Part shown: positions 35,096 through 45,938 of the stretch, in pieces
Numbering within the stretch: position 1 is the stretch's first letter
Layout: each line of letters opens with the position of its first letter
From: Proteles cristata cristata
Taxonomy: Eukaryota > Chordata > Mammalia > Carnivora > Hyaenidae
Direction: 5' to 3'
Length of the DNA: 64,000 nucleotides
NCBI GenBank assembly: GCA_017311185.1
Contig: JAESUZ010003499.1
Location: forward strand, 62,001-126,000
Notes under the pieces: model-generated
Seen by the model: only the letters and a program-made list of their open reading frames with translations
Told to the model about the DNA's origin: nothing
Database searches by the model: none
Program-made: the position numbers and the translations under genes

Positions 35096-36059
35096 AATAC
35101 TTGACCCAGAACAAAGAGTGTCTAGGTGATGACCTCTGTGAATCCAGTTTTGTCTCATGTATCCAGGATTCATTTCTCGAGAGCCTCCTCGAATACCAGT
35201 CAGGGTCATAGGACTGGGAATATGGCAATAAAACTGGCACAGTCCCTGAGCGGCAGCTCAGGATCCACAGGGGAGGAGGGCCGCAGAACGTGTAATTCTG
35301 CAAGCGTGACGAGGCCTGGCATTCCGGAGGAAAGTGGCACGTGGCCTCACTTGGTCAGGTGTTTGGGTGTTTCCTGTTTCCGGGTGGTCAGAGACTGCGC
35401 TGAGGGAGAGACAGGCCAAAGCCAGAAGGGGGTGTGCGGGGATCGGCCTGTCGCTGGAATCAGTCGAGGCTGCAGGGATGGTCTGAACACCGAACTGGTG
35501 CTGTTTGTTGCCAGGATGTCACAGTGACAGCAGCTGGCATTAGTCCCTCCCAGGGCTCCTAGGGACTCTTGCGGCGGGTGTGGTCGCCCCTTCACAGGTG
35601 CGGGAACTGGCTCAGGCAGCCCAGCGGTCAGCAGCAAGGTCATGACCCCACCCAGGCCTGCCACACCCCAGACCCCTGCACTTCCTGTCACCCTTGGCCG
35701 GCCTCCTCCCACGTGAGGGGGACACAGCATAGCCCAGGGGCTGCCTACGCCCCCCCTCCCCCGCCCCTGCCAGCCGGCCTCCAGTCTCTCCTGTCCCCAC
35801 CAGGCTGAGGACACCATATGAGCCTGGCGGTGGTGATGCGAGAGGGCCTCATTCGCTGGGAGGGGTGGGCCGTTCAGGGGCCATGAGGATGGCGTCATCC
35901 CGCCCATAGCCGAGAGGCTGGCACGTGCCTTTAAACTGACTCCTGTCTTCCCAAGTAACTCACTTCAATTTCCTGTGAAACTAGAGGCTGAATTGGATTC
36001 AGGTTTTTCTATTTCAGGTGCTCCCTAGGTGCTGCCCTGCACCTCTGTCAAGAGGCATC

Positions 36060-36241
36060 TTTCTTTTATTTATTTTTGAGGGAGAGAGGGAGAATAAGCA
36101 TGAGCAGGAGGAGGAGCAGAGAGAGGATGATCTGAAGTAGGTTCAGCACAGAGCCCGACACGGGTCTCGAACTCATGAACCGTGAGATCAGGACCTGAGC
36201 CGGGGTCAGACTCTTAACCGACCAAGCCCCCCAGGCGCGCC
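36060..36241 (-). mobile_element. Carnivore SINE, minus strand, diverged
   Basis: TTATTTATTTTTGAGGGAGA, then GACACGGGTCTCGAACTCAT and CAAGCCCCCCAGGCGCGCC. It has lost part of the CAGGCTCCAGGC region. Confidence 0.88.
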
Positions 36242-36689
36242 TCCCTCTCTGACGTTAGTAGCCATCCGTGATTTTTGCATAGATCCATTCACTGATCAGA
36301 GGTTTCAGAACGACAGCTTCCTACTGCTTCGTGCTGAGAAACACATAAATGACAGGCCCCCCCTTGTCAACCGAGGGATCGTTCCAATAGAAGAGGCAGG
36401 AGCAGGGCTTAATTCCTTCGTTTATTCACCAGTTTTCAAAACAACCCGTGTTTACTATCACCCTTTAACATGACCAGTGAGTTGAGCTTTTTAAAATACC
36501 CTTTTGAACTCACGGATTCATAGGCATCAGCCATGCCCCAGTGCCCCGTGCTTCCTGGGGCCCACGCCCCATCTTTGCCACCGAAGAGGTCCCTGTGACG
36601 TGACCATAGAAGTCTTTGATGGTTTTCTTCTTAGTTGTCCTGGTATGAAAATCTGCTCCAGGCTTTTATCATCTGATAGTTATTTGGGG

Positions 36690-37578
36690 GATGGAGGTGG
36701 GGATAAACAGCTTTATTGAGCTATAATTCCCATACCATATAATTCACTCACTTAAAATATATATAGTGATTTTTTTTTTTTACTGTATTCACAGACTTGT
36801 ACAGCCATCACCACAGTCCATTTTAGAACATCCTCATCACCTTCCGAAAGTAACTGTCCACCCTTTATGTTCTCCCCTTCTCCCCGCCATGTCTTTCCAT
36901 CCTCCCCACCCCCCAGCCTTAGGCAGCCTGACCTCTATATTTGCCTATTCTAGACATTTCGTATAAAAGGAGTCGTGTACTCTGTGGCTTTTTGTGACCG
37001 GCTCCTGTCACTTACTATAATGGTTTTGGAGTTCACACGTGCTGTAGCATATATCGGTACATCCTTTCTTTTTATAGCCAAATAATATTCCACTGTGTGG
37101 ATATACCACGTCACACTGTTTTCTCGTGGACGTTTGGACATGTGAGTTTCCGCCTTTGGGCACCTCTGAGGAACGCCGCGGTGAGCGCTCCTGGACACCT
37201 TGCCATGGGGGTGTGTCTTCGTCTCTCCTGGTGGGACGCCTCGGAGCACCTTTGCGGCACCACGCGGTAGCTCTGGGCTCCATCTGGTGTTTCCTAAAGC
37301 AGCTGCGTCATTCTGTGTCTTCACCCGTGGAGGATACAGCTTCGGCTCCTCCGCCTTCTCCGCCTTCTCCACGGCCTCCATTCCCACCGGTTCTTTTTGG
37401 CAGAGCCGTCTCGGTGGTGTGGAGCGGTTCTGATGTGCATTTCCCTGAGAGCTTATCATGTCCAGTCTCTGTTCGTGCACTTACTGGCCGTCTGTCTGTC
37501 TCTCTGGAAAAATGTCTGTTCGAGTCCTTTGCACACTTTTTAACTGGATTTTCTTTGTATGGTTGAGCTATAAGGTAC
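36690..37578 (-). mobile_element. LINE-1 3' fragment, antisense, with ORF2 C-terminal remnant
   Basis: AGCTTTATTGAGCTATAATT, TTTGCCTATTCTAGACATTT and CAAATAATATTCCACTGTGT are the complement of an L1 end. On the minus strand, a decayed frame reads WYIHTVEYYLAIKR, the hallmark of the L1 ORF2 C-terminus. The part from 37120 to 37400 is unexpectedly CpG-rich. Confidence 0.85.
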
Positions 37579-39417
37579 CTTGTATGTTTCTCACCACAGA
37601 ACTGGAATCAGCCAGTCCTCTAAGGAGCCCGCCGTTGAGATGTCATCGCTACTGGGGGCTCCCGCCATTAGATTCTCTAAGGCCAGCCACATCTGGAGTT
37701 TCTCCTGTACTTGCAGTTCACGGTCAGCACCACCGGGGTTTCCACTTAACCTCATCAGATTCGGGGCCCAGATTTTTTCCTCCCGCACTGAACTTGAGGT
37801 CTTCTCTGGCTGCCTTGTCTTTGGTCCACTTGAGGACGGATAGCCAGTGTCTTGTGGCTGGAGCGACCCTTGGGGAGCTGACTTCAGGACTCACTCAGCA
37901 CCCAGCCCACTGTTCACAGCGCTCCCTGCGCCGGAGAGGGAGGCCACTTCCTCTGCTCTGTTGCTGCCTCAGTGATTTCGTTCTGCTGCTTCTGCGCGGG
38001 AAACTCCCGCTGGTGGCCTCCGTGCAGTGTCCTTAGGGAAGGACTTGTTGTAGGACAGCTATTCGAGAGAGGGGCTCTGTCATGGCCTGAACCCAGAAGA
38101 CTCACAGGGCCAGGAAGTGACGGAGGATGGACAGCAAGGGGCCGGGCTGAGGCGGGAGCAAGAGCGGCAGCCCCTGCTCGTAGAGCGGTGTGCTTCCCAG
38201 GGCATGAGCCCGGGCGGGCACCGGCCGCGGCATAGTGGCCTTGTGGCAGGGGCAGCATGGCAGCCGGCCTTAGGAGCATTGCCCATGGGCACGTAGGGAG
38301 CCCTTTCCTGGCGCGGCCCGTGTACTCTCTGCCACCAGGGGCGGCGTCTTCACGCCAGGGAGAAGGCGGAAGCACAGCTCCTACTTGGACTTGTTGAAGG
38401 TCACTTAAGATAGGAGCATCTCTGTGACCATTTTCAGTACGAATACAGTGAGCACAGAAATAAACTATTATGCCCTTAGAAAGAGGCTTTTCCCCATTCC
38501 CTTTGGCCTTTTGAAGACCGCTTTTCAGTGAGCCGGTAGATGTGTGGCTTCCAGCCACCGGCTGTGGACGCAGCCCGGCGCGCCTTCCACAGACTCTCAC
38601 ACCTGTGCATCGAGAGGCCTGAAAAGTCTGGCCTCCCTCTTGGAGACTCTGCCTTTAGCGGGAGTCGGGCTCCTGCCGCGTCCCAGACGGCCGGCTTGGA
38701 GTGAGATTACGGTTGTTGGTGCAGTAGCCAGATACGCGCACCTTCTAGACATTTTCTTCTGCCTCCCCGTTGGGCTGGAAGGGTGGTAGAGGTAGAAAAC
38801 CTGCCTGCCTCTCTGACACCCTCCAGCAGCCACGGCTGGCCACCCAGCGGAAGGGAGTTACTGCGATCATGCCGCCGTCTAGGAGTTCGGGTATGCACTT
38901 GACTTACGTGCCCGTCATCCCGTGACCCCTGCGCCATTGCCCAGCCACCTCTCCAGAAAGATGGCATTCTAATTATAATTGCTCGTGCATCAAGGAAGAA
39001 TTAATGGAATTTTTTCCTACGTCAGCAGATGCAAGAACGCATACTTCTGTCTGTTCTCTCGCCCTGCTTGGGGAAGAGAGTGAATGTGAATATGGGGTGT
39101 CCAGGACGTGTTGCTCTGGCCCTCTGACCCCCCCTGCTACAGCGATCCTCGTCTGTGCAGCCCGGTGACCAGCTGCCTCTCCCACCTCCCACCACCTGCT
39201 CTCTCCTAAACCCGTCGTCCGTCTCCCATTTTTCTGTCTCCGCCTGTCCGTAATCACCAGCCGGGTAGCTAGTCTCTAAATGTCCGTGAGATTTTATTTA
39301 ACTTCTAAGTTGTAAAAACAGGAACATACGAACATTCTCCTTTCTTTGTCTAGTACTTAACTCTTAAAGATCTCACTTCTCTATGTGTCTCCAAGAATAG
39401 GCGCCGGCTGTCCCGGT

Positions 39418-39430
39418 GGGGGGGGGGGGG
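39418..39430 (+). repeat. Run of 13 G
   Basis: An uninterrupted G13 with nearby G-tracts, prone to slippage and possibly able to form a G-quadruplex on the coding strand. Confidence 0.9.
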
Positions 39431-39608
39431 TCGGTGCTAATCCAGGCTATACTGTGCAGGCCTTTGGTTGTATTTTCTCTTTTTAATTAGTATTTCATAA
39501 GTAATATGTGTTTCATTGTAGAAAATTTACAAAACATAAACAAAAGCAAGAAAATTAAGGGTATTTCATAGCCATACTTTTTTCCTAGACCTGTATTCTT
39601 GTTTCCAT

Positions 39609-39818
39609 TAAAAAAATTTTTTTGTTAATGTTTGTTTGTTTTCGAGAGAGTGTGAGCTGGGGAGAGGCAGAGAGAGAGGGAGACTCAGAATCCGAAGCAG
39701 GCTCCAGGCTCTGAGCTGTCAGCACAGAGCCCGACGCAGGGGCTCAAACCCACAAACTGTGAGATCATGACCTGAGCCGAAGTCAGATGCTTAACCAACT
39801 GAGCCACCCAGGCACCCC
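39609..39818 (-). mobile_element. Felid SINEC_Fc-type SINE, minus strand
   Basis: A full antisense copy ends CCACCCAGGCACCCC. Flanks TTCTTGTTTCCAT (39596) and TTCTGGTTTCCAT (39819) are a 13-bp duplication with one change. Confidence 0.95.
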
Positions 39819-40121
39819 TTCTGGTTTCCATATTACAAAACATATTGCATATAAGCCATTGTACCACCTGGAGCTATTTTCCACCTAACATTGTATTCTG
39901 TTTTCTTTCTGTGCCATCATATATTCTCATGAGTTTTTTATTGGCAATATAGTGGTCTGTTGTTTGGTGCTATCATAATTTACATAATCTGCATCTAGTG
40001 TTAACTACTTAATTATGTAGCATTGGGTAGTCTAATTGTATCTGTTACATACAGTGATGTGATGTATCCTTTGCAGCTTATTTTTTTGCATACATCCATG
40101 ACCTTTTCCTTGGGCTAAATT

Positions 40122-40336
40122 ATTTTATTTTATTTTATTTTAATGTGTATTTATTTTTGAGAGAAAGAAAGAGAGAGTATGACTGGGGAGGGGCAGAGAG
40201 AGAGGGAGACACAGAATCCAGAGCAGACTCCAGGCCCCGAGCTGTCAGCAGAGCCCCACGCTGGAACTCATGGACTGCAAGGTCATTAACTGAGCCTGAG
40301 TCAGATGCTCAACCGACTGAGCCACCCAGGCACCCC
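40122..40336 (-). mobile_element. Felid SINEC_Fc-type SINE, minus strand
   Basis: An antisense copy with a TTTTA-rich tail (ATTTTATTTTATTTTATTTT) and CCACCCAGGCACCCC head. A perfect 15-bp duplication, TCCTTGGGCTAAATT, flanks it at 40107-40121 and 40337-40351. Confidence 0.96.
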
Positions 40337-40789
40337 TCCTTGGGCTAAATTCTTATAAAAAGAACAGAGATATTTAATTTTGACACTGACAAATCGTCCT
40401 CCAAACAGGCTGCTCTCAAAGCACTACTCTACCCACCGTATCTGGAAGGTTCCATTTTATCACCATCAAAGCTGGAGCTTCTCTGATGATTAATGAACAT
40501 AACGTTTATGTTTGTGAGTTTCCTCTTTGGTGTTAGTTTTCATGTGTTCGTCTTTTTTCTCGTTTTCATGTTTCTGAAAGAATCCGTGCACGAGGGAGGA
40601 CACTAACCTGCCTTAGCACATGCGTTGTGATTGCCGTTGTGGCCTTTAGCATTTGGAGAGGCTTTCCAGCCTCACCGAGGGCCATGTTGGTGTTGCCCAC
40701 TTACGCTGATTGCTGCCCGCTCTGTAATTTAAAAATGGGTATTCATGCTGAAAGACTGAACTCCGCGCCCCTGCCCCCAGACACAAGCA

Positions 40790-41328
40790 GGCCTTACCCA
40801 GATGTCTATCAACAAACAGGAGGACGGATAAAGAAATGTAGGTTTGTGCACACGTTGGGATATAGCTCAGCAACCAGAAGGAACAAATTACTCGTGCGCA
40901 CAAAAATGTGGATGGTCCTACTGAGGAGCAGAAGAGAGACAGAGTAGGGTAGGTTAGTGGTTGCCCGGAGCTCCGGGTGCTGGTGGAAGTGAGGAAGGGC
41001 TGGTAATGGACACGGTTTCTTTCGTAGCAGAGCAGAAATAGGAAAAATCATAGAGCTGAGGGCAGCTCAGCCGTGAGCCAACAAGAAACCGTCGGGCTGG
41101 CTTTTACGGCATGTGAGTGAGATATCCACAGAGCTGTTCAGGAAAGGTGGATGCATGGGGCGCCTGGGGGGCTCAGTCGGTTAAGCGTCCGACATCGGCT
41201 CAGACCATGAACTCGCGGTTCGTGGGTTTGAGCCCTGCATTGGGCTGTGTGCTGCCAGCTCAGAGCCTGGAGCTGCTTCAGAGTCTGTGTCTCCCTCTCT
41301 TTCTCCAGCCCTCCCCTACATGCTCACT

Positions 41329-41366
<38 letters not shown>

Positions 41367-41600
41367 AATAAAGATTTTTTTAAAAATTAGAAAAAAAAGA
41401 TGGATGCAGGAGTGTACATACTATAACGGTTCCATTTATATCAAGTTCTGGGCAAATGTAATCTACGAAATAGAAGTAAAACCATGGCTGTGGGGGGTGG
41501 GGGCAGAGGCACCAGAGAAAGCAGCGGAAACATTTGGTGCTTTTTGAGTGGTGCTTACGTGGGTATTTGTGATCATCAGACCCCATCATACTGGGGGAAA
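40790..41600 (+). mobile_element. LINE-1 3' pieces, sense, split by a SINE
   Basis: CAGGAGGACGGATAAAGAAA, GCTCAGCAACCAGAAGGAAC, GGTTAGTGGTTGCCCGGAGC, then after the SINE ACTATAACGGTTCCATTTAT and CTACGAAATAGAAGTAAAAC. The order of motifs suggests more than one fragment. Inactive. Confidence 0.7.
41157..41400 (+). mobile_element. Felid SINEC_Fc-type SINE, plus strand
   Basis: Head GGGGCGCCTGGGGGGCTCAG, B-box GTGGGTTTGAGCCCTGC, a (CT)n tail of about 17 units (41333-41363) and an A-rich end. Flanks TGGATGCATG (41148) and TGGATGCAGG (41401) mark the insertion site. Confidence 0.94.
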
Positions 41601-42240
41601 TTGCATTCTAATTGAGAAAAAAACCAAGCAGGCCCTGATCTTTTCTTTTTCTGTTTAAAAAGATATATTTTTCCCAAGTCGTGTCTCTGCTGGGTCATAG
41701 GCTGTTAACTCTCTGTCAGTCAACAAAGATGCCAGCCAGTCATCTCAGGATCCCAGCTGCCGCCGCGCCCAGGACCCCCTCACTCTGGGAAACCACCCTC
41801 CCCACCCTGGAGGTTTGCTCCTCAGCATAAGCAGTGCCCTGCACGTTATCTGATGTAATTTCATGGCTTGCAGGAACTAAAGAGTAGTTCTCCCCACCGC
41901 AAACTGGCCAGGCATCTGTTCCGCTGGAATGTAATTTCTGTGTTAAACTTAGTCATTTTGAGACAGCGGGTTTGTCATTTCCCCCTTCCAAGAGGAAGTA
42001 CCTTTATGTATCTTGAAACTTCTCAACATGCTCTGCAGGTACTTTTGGAGGGTAGGGACATTTTGGGAAGTTGTGCAAATTGTCTAAATCAAACTGTCCT
42101 TGCGTTGACGGTGTGCGGGAAATCTGTGGGCACAAAAAGAGGCTGGGCGGAAGACAGACAGCTGACCGACCTTGTGCTGAGAACCGAGCAACGATGAGCT
42201 ACCGTAGCACCTCATGGCTTCTCTCTTGTGTGGGGTACAG

Positions 42241-42329
42241 GAGCTGGTCAGACTTACCATCGAGAAGCAGGGGCATCCATCTCCAACCAGCCCAGTGAAG
42301 CCCAGTTCCCCAGCCTGCAGACCCGACGG
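42241..42329 (+). CDS. RAPGEF1: RAPGEF1 exon: linker into proline-rich region, residues about 201-230
   Basis: This 89-nt exon starts ELVRLTIEKQG, then becomes Ser/Pro-rich (HPSPTSPVKPSSPA). It ends in the first two bases of a Gly codon before the GTGAGT donor. It marks the change from the folded N-terminal domain to the disordered proline-rich region. Local differences from human as I recall it include CRPD for SKPD near the end, typical of a loosely constrained linker. Confidence 0.95.
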
Positions 42330-43010
42330 GTGAGTTCTGACTCACGCCTCCAGTCACTGGTCACTTGGGAGAGAACGTGAGCCCCATCAGGCAGGCGGTT
42401 GGAAGCCTGTATTCCTTTTTCGGTGACTGCTGGCTAAGTGCCTCTATTGCTCTAAAGTGTGTCCAGCTCACACACGTTCTGAAGTAGTGCCTGATCTCAG
42501 GGTTAGAGGTCAGTGTGACTCATTCTCAGGATACGACGTGAGCGTGCCCATGACCCATACCTGCGCTTTTCCTGAGCCGCTCCCCTTCGTCATTGGAAAG
42601 AACTGGGGAGGGTTGGGTTTTGGGGATTTGACTTGAGAGTACTGAGCTTCATCAGGAAAGTAAACTCAGAGCAACGGGGACAGTTTTAAGGCCTTGTGAC
42701 CATTTCTGCTACAAGCCCCTAGTAAAAATAGAAAACAGCAATTTGGAGCCTTTAGGGAGCCTTTAGATCATGTCTTCTGAGGTTTCCTCTTACAGACAAG
42801 GAAACTGAGATGCGGTCAAGGGGCTTTGGCCTGGTCAAACCAGACTCGAGGCCCCATCTGTGCCCTGGAGCTCCAGGCTCAATGTCCAGGGCTCCTGCCA
42901 CTCGGCCTGGTGTCATGCCTCGGTCCCATGCCCTGGTCACATCCTGCCCCTCCCGGGACCTCCGTGTGCTCTGTAACCTTCTGTAATCCCGGGTTCTTCT
43001 CATCCTCCAG
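42330..43010 (+). other. RAPGEF1: RAPGEF1 intron (0.7 kb)
   Basis: The donor is GTGAGT and the acceptor TTCTTCTCATCCTCCAG. A short MIR-like stretch lies at 42770-42870 (AGACAAGGAAACTGAGATGC). Otherwise I see nothing in it. Confidence 0.9.
42770..42870 (-). repeat. MIR fragment
   Basis: TTACAGACAAGGAAACTGAG followed by ATGCGGTCAAGGGGC is the MIR core complement. Confidence 0.5.
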
Positions 43011-43163
43011 CCAGTCTGAGGTCCCCCTGACAGATCGAGAGATGGAGATTCTAAACAAGACAAGTGGCCTGTCCCAGTCGGCCGAGCTACTTCCAGACTC
43101 TACAGATGAAGAGGTCGCGCCCCCCAAGCCCCCCTTACCTGGCATCCGGGTGGTTGATAATAG
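43011..43163 (+). CDS. RAPGEF1: RAPGEF1 exon with the p130Cas SH3-binding motif (P0)
   Basis: The acceptor is CATCCTCCAG; the donor AG|GTAATT leaves two bases of a Ser codon. The exon reads PLTDREMEILNKTSGL, then an acidic DEE and the motif APPKPPLPGIR at 43117-43149. That sequence is the reported binding site of the p130Cas SH3 domain, distinct from the Crk sites. The start (GQSEV) differs from the human GPAEL as I recall it. Length is 153 nt, about residues 230-281. Confidence 0.97.
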
Positions 43164-43636
43164 GTAATTTTTTATTTTTCTAGCACCCTCTTCTACTTAT
43201 GATATAATCTGGTGAATGGACGGGTAGATGAACCTCAAGGAAGATGGTGCCATTAGGGTAAGACTTGGAACCCAGCCCCTCGCTCTTTAGGAGCCTCGGA
43301 ATCGTGAGCGTCCCTGGGAAGGATCATCTGTGGAGGATGTGAGCCCGGCCCCAGCACCTGCGCTGGCCACACACCCCCAGGAACACCCAGGGGCCTGCCT
43401 CTTGGCCATCCTGCAACTTATTATGGAAGGAGAAGAAAAGATGTTTCTGATTCTCGGTTTCTTGGCATCGATGGGTTTTCTTTTGGCATCACTGGTGTGG
43501 GACGGGAGTTGAAAGTGTGAAAAGGAGGTGTCAAGTGTCTGATAATGAAAGAATCCCACATTCTGTACCCAGATTCCTTTTTAAAGAGCTTCTGTTTGGG
43601 TTATTCAGTTTGATAGGATTTCTTACTCTGTTTCAG
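43164..43636 (+). other. RAPGEF1: RAPGEF1 intron (0.47 kb)
   Basis: The donor is GTAATT and the acceptor TTACTCTGTTTCAG. I see no repeat or RNA gene in it. Confidence 0.9.
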
Positions 43637-43760
43637 TCCTCCACCGGCATTGCCACCGAAGAAAAGACAGTCAGCTCCGTCCCCAACCCGAGTGGCCGTC
43701 GTGGCCCCCATGAGTCGGGCCACCAGTGGTTCCAGCTTGCCCATTGGAATTAATAGGCAG
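43637..43760 (+). CDS. RAPGEF1: RAPGEF1 exon with Crk SH3-binding motif 1
   Basis: The first base completes a Ser codon, followed at 43638-43667 by PPPALPPKKR, a canonical Crk/CrkL SH3 ligand (PxLPxK, with Lys as the specificity residue). The rest is Ser/Arg-rich (PTRVAVVAPMSRATSGSS) and ends INRQ before the GTAATG donor. Length is 124 nt, about residues 281-322. Crk binding here recruits C3G to phosphotyrosine complexes at the membrane. Confidence 0.97.
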
Positions 43761-44207
43761 GTAATGTCGCCCCACCTGGAAAGGCAGAGGAAGGCTCTGG
43801 GGGTGGGAATTTGGCTCCTGTTGTGAAAAGAAACCCAGTGGTCTTCAGCCCCTGTCTGTGAGAGGTGACCGTTCTTTCTTTGTACGGGACCACAGGACAT
43901 GGTGGGAGTCCCCACGTGGGGGAAGAGGCCGGGGTGGGGAGGCTGGAGCCGAGGAATGCCTCCTGAGGACATCCGAGCCTGGCCCCGGGGCCCTCGCTGG
44001 CCATGCACTCCCCGTGCTCGTAAAGGCCCTTTTCTCAGAAGTCACAGACGCAGCTTGTTAGGGCTTAACATCAAAGACAGGCCATTCCAGCCGGCGTCTG
44101 AGCTTGGCAACGTCCTCCTCCGAGTCCGCATACTGATTCCTCCCCACTGGGCTCAGCCACCATTTCTCAGAAGTGACTTAGGCCTGTGTTTTATTTCTCC
44201 GCGCCAG
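43761..44207 (+). other. RAPGEF1: RAPGEF1 intron (0.45 kb)
   Basis: The donor is GTAATG and the acceptor TTTATTTCTCCGCGCCAG. I see no repeat. The open frame that runs through it on the + strand is chance read-through in G+C-rich sequence. Confidence 0.9.
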
Positions 44208-44391
44208 GACTTTGACGTGGACTGTTCTGCACAGAGGCGGCTGTCAGGAGGCAGCCACTCATACGGCGGAGAGTCGCCCCGCCTGTCCCCCCGCAGCAGC
44301 GTGGGCAAGCTCAGCAAGTCAGACGAGCAGCTGTCCTCTCTGGACAGGGACAGCGGGCAGTGCTCCCGGAACACAAGCTGTGAAACACTAG
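44208..44391 (+). CDS. RAPGEF1: RAPGEF1 exon: Ser-rich phosphorylation-prone segment, residues about 323-384
   Basis: The exon reads DFDVDCSAQRRLSGGSHSYG, then a chain of serines (SPRLSP, SKSDEQLSS, CSRNTSCETL). It ends with the first base of an Asp codon before the GTGGGC donor. It agrees closely with human; a visible change is Ser for Tyr after DVDC, compared with the human protein as I recall it. The RRLSGG stretch looks like a basophilic-kinase site. Length is 184 nt. Confidence 0.96.
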
Positions 44392-44464
44392 GTGGGCTCA
44401 GGCTCCTTTGTCGCCTCTCCTGTCTCGTCACTTCTTGGTGGCCGCTTTGAGGGTCACACGACCC

Positions 44465-44595
44465 CGATCTGTTTCTTCAACTGCAAGATGAGGGTACCAA
44501 TCTCCGTCTGTCTCCAGGAGGTTGAGTTTAAATGAAATAACCATGGGAAGCCGCATAGGAGATGCTCAGATGGTGGCTGTTACTGTGGTGAATCC
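44465..44595 (+). repeat. MIR fragment
   Basis: TGTTTCTTCAACTGCAAGAT followed by GAGGGTACCAATCTCC and TTTAAATGAAATAACCATGG resembles the MIR core and 3' part. Confidence 0.6.
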
Positions 44596-44889
44596 GTCTG
44601 TGTGTAATCTGACTCCCATTGCCAAAACTAAGAGCCATCTGTGCACAGAGCTGTAGAGGAAGGGGAGAGCCCCTGGCGGCTTTGGACAGAGGGTGAGGGC
44701 AAGTGAGCAGCACACACTGACCACCCAGTCAGTGCTGAGCACATGCCACGGGGGCCGGAGGAGAGTCCGAAAGGTAGCTTGGCGGGAGGTTCCAAGAGCG
44801 TGAAGCTGGTCATGCCCATGAGCTGGACAGTTCACTTGGAGAGTTTGCCTTAACATAATTAACATAATCAGAAATTTATAGCAAGATCT

Positions 44890-45101
44890 CTTTCTTTTTT
44901 TAATGTTTATTTTGAGAGAGAGAGAGAGAGAGCGAGCTCAACTGGGGAAAGGGCAGAGAGAGGAAGAGAGAGAATTCCAAGCAGGCTCCAAGCCATCAGC
45001 ACAGAGCCTGACGCAGGGCTCCATCTCAGGAGCCATGAGGTCATGAACTGAGCTGAGGTCAAAAGTCAGACATTTAACTGACTAAGTCATACAGGTGTCC
45101 C
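44890..45101 (-). mobile_element. Carnivore SINE, minus strand
   Basis: An antisense, rather diverged copy (GACTAAGTCATACAGGTGTC at the head) keeps a perfect 13-bp duplication, TATAGCAAGATCT, at 44877-44889 and 45102-45114. Confidence 0.93.
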
Positions 45102-45455
45102 TATAGCAAGATCTGTCCCGGGAGATTAATCCCAGCATTACTGGGAGCAGTGGTAGAGACTAGAAGCCATCTAACTAGTCAGTGGTCAGAAATCCGATGA
45201 ATCGTCATACATCCGCTTGGTGGACTGATACATAGCTATGAAATGTCAGTCATAATACGTCAATTGATGGCCAAAATCTAAGACCACTGACATGGTATTT
45301 TCTCAGTTGGGTGTTTAAAAAACGAATCCTAGGGGGGGAAAACATTTAGGGAGATACATCAAATTGTAAGCAGATGATAATTAAGTTATGGGCTTGTGGA
45401 TGATTTTTATTTTTTTGCCACATTTCCTACAGTGGTCACACATTTTTCTTCTTGT

Positions 45456-45674
45456 TTTTTTTTTTTTTTAACATTTTTATTTATTTTTGAGAGACAGAGC
45501 ACAAGTGAGGGAAGCGCAGAGAGGGAGGGAGACACAGAATCCAAAGCAAGCTCCAGGCTCTGAGCTGTTAGCACAGCTAACAAAGCCAGACACGGGGCTT
45601 GAACCCACAAACCGTGAAATTGAGACCTGAGCCGAAGTCAGAAGCCCAATCGACTGAGCGCCCCCAGGCACCCT
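45456..45674 (-). mobile_element. Felid SINEC_Fc-type SINE, minus strand
   Basis: It starts in a T-run and reads CATTTTTATTTATTTTTGAG and on to GAGCGCCCCCAGGCACCC. It holds a small internal duplication, GTTAGCACAGCTAACAAAGC, which makes a short palindrome. A second T-run follows. Confidence 0.92.
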
Positions 45675-45938
45675 GCTTTTTTTTTTTTTTTCTAAGTAAG
45701 AGATTCAAACGATATAGGAAAATCTAAAGAACAAGATTTCAAACAGCCGTATTCCCACTTGGTTTGACTTCTGTAAGCAGGGAGAATAAGGAATATAGGG
45801 TGAAGCACAGAGACGAGATGGGAGTCGTATGTTCTCGCCCTGTGATGAATGGGATTGGGTTAAGGGGAGAGATGGAGATTGTTTCTTTCCGTGGGGCCTT
45901 GTGGCTGACACCTAATGTGCTTCCTGTCACAAATGCAG

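Larger units (their letters stand above)
39465..40560. mobile_element. Old LINE-like element with two SINE insertions
   Basis: A+T-rich sequence such as GTAGAAAATTTACAAAACAT and GCATACATCCATGACCTTTT resembles an ancient LINE 3' region. It is continuous on both sides of the two SINEs at 39609-39818 and 40122-40336. Family and strand not resolved. Confidence 0.45.
32783..42240 (+). other. RAPGEF1: RAPGEF1 intron (9.5 kb), repeat-rich
   Basis: The donor is GTAGGA and the acceptor GTGGGGTACAG, which has a weak pyrimidine tract. It contains a MIR at 33480-33780, an inverted SINE pair at 34775-35095, a SINE at 36060-36241, an antisense LINE-1 at 36690-37578, an old LINE-like element at 39465-40560 with two SINE insertions, and sense LINE-1 pieces at 40790-41600 with one SINE insertion. 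37600-39400 shows no repeat I can name. A 10-bp unit (ACTCGCAAAG) is repeated at 33101-33127. Confidence 0.9.
44392..45938 (+). other. RAPGEF1: RAPGEF1 intron (1.5 kb) with MIR and two SINEs
   Basis: The donor is GTGGGC and the acceptor TTCCTGTCACAAATGCAG. It contains a MIR at 44465-44595 and antisense SINEs at 44890-45101 and 45456-45674. Sequence between 45110 and 45450 is A+T rich with no recognised element. Confidence 0.9.

Noticed and set aside
35347..35907. 186-codon open frame on the minus strand
   Set aside because: Low-complexity Gly/Pro/Ala composition and no recognisable motif; typical of CpG-containing intron sequence.
36950..37480. 176-codon minus-strand frame that looked like a gene
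   Set aside because: It contains the L1 ORF2 C-terminal hallmark (WYIHTVEYYLAIKR) and lies inside a LINE-1 3' fragment, so it is repeat debris.
37914..38600. 228-codon open frame on the minus strand
   Set aside because: It is G+C-rich, overlaps no recognised repeat, has no domain or known protein similarity I can see, and lies in a RAPGEF1 intron without splice or promoter context. Chance frame.
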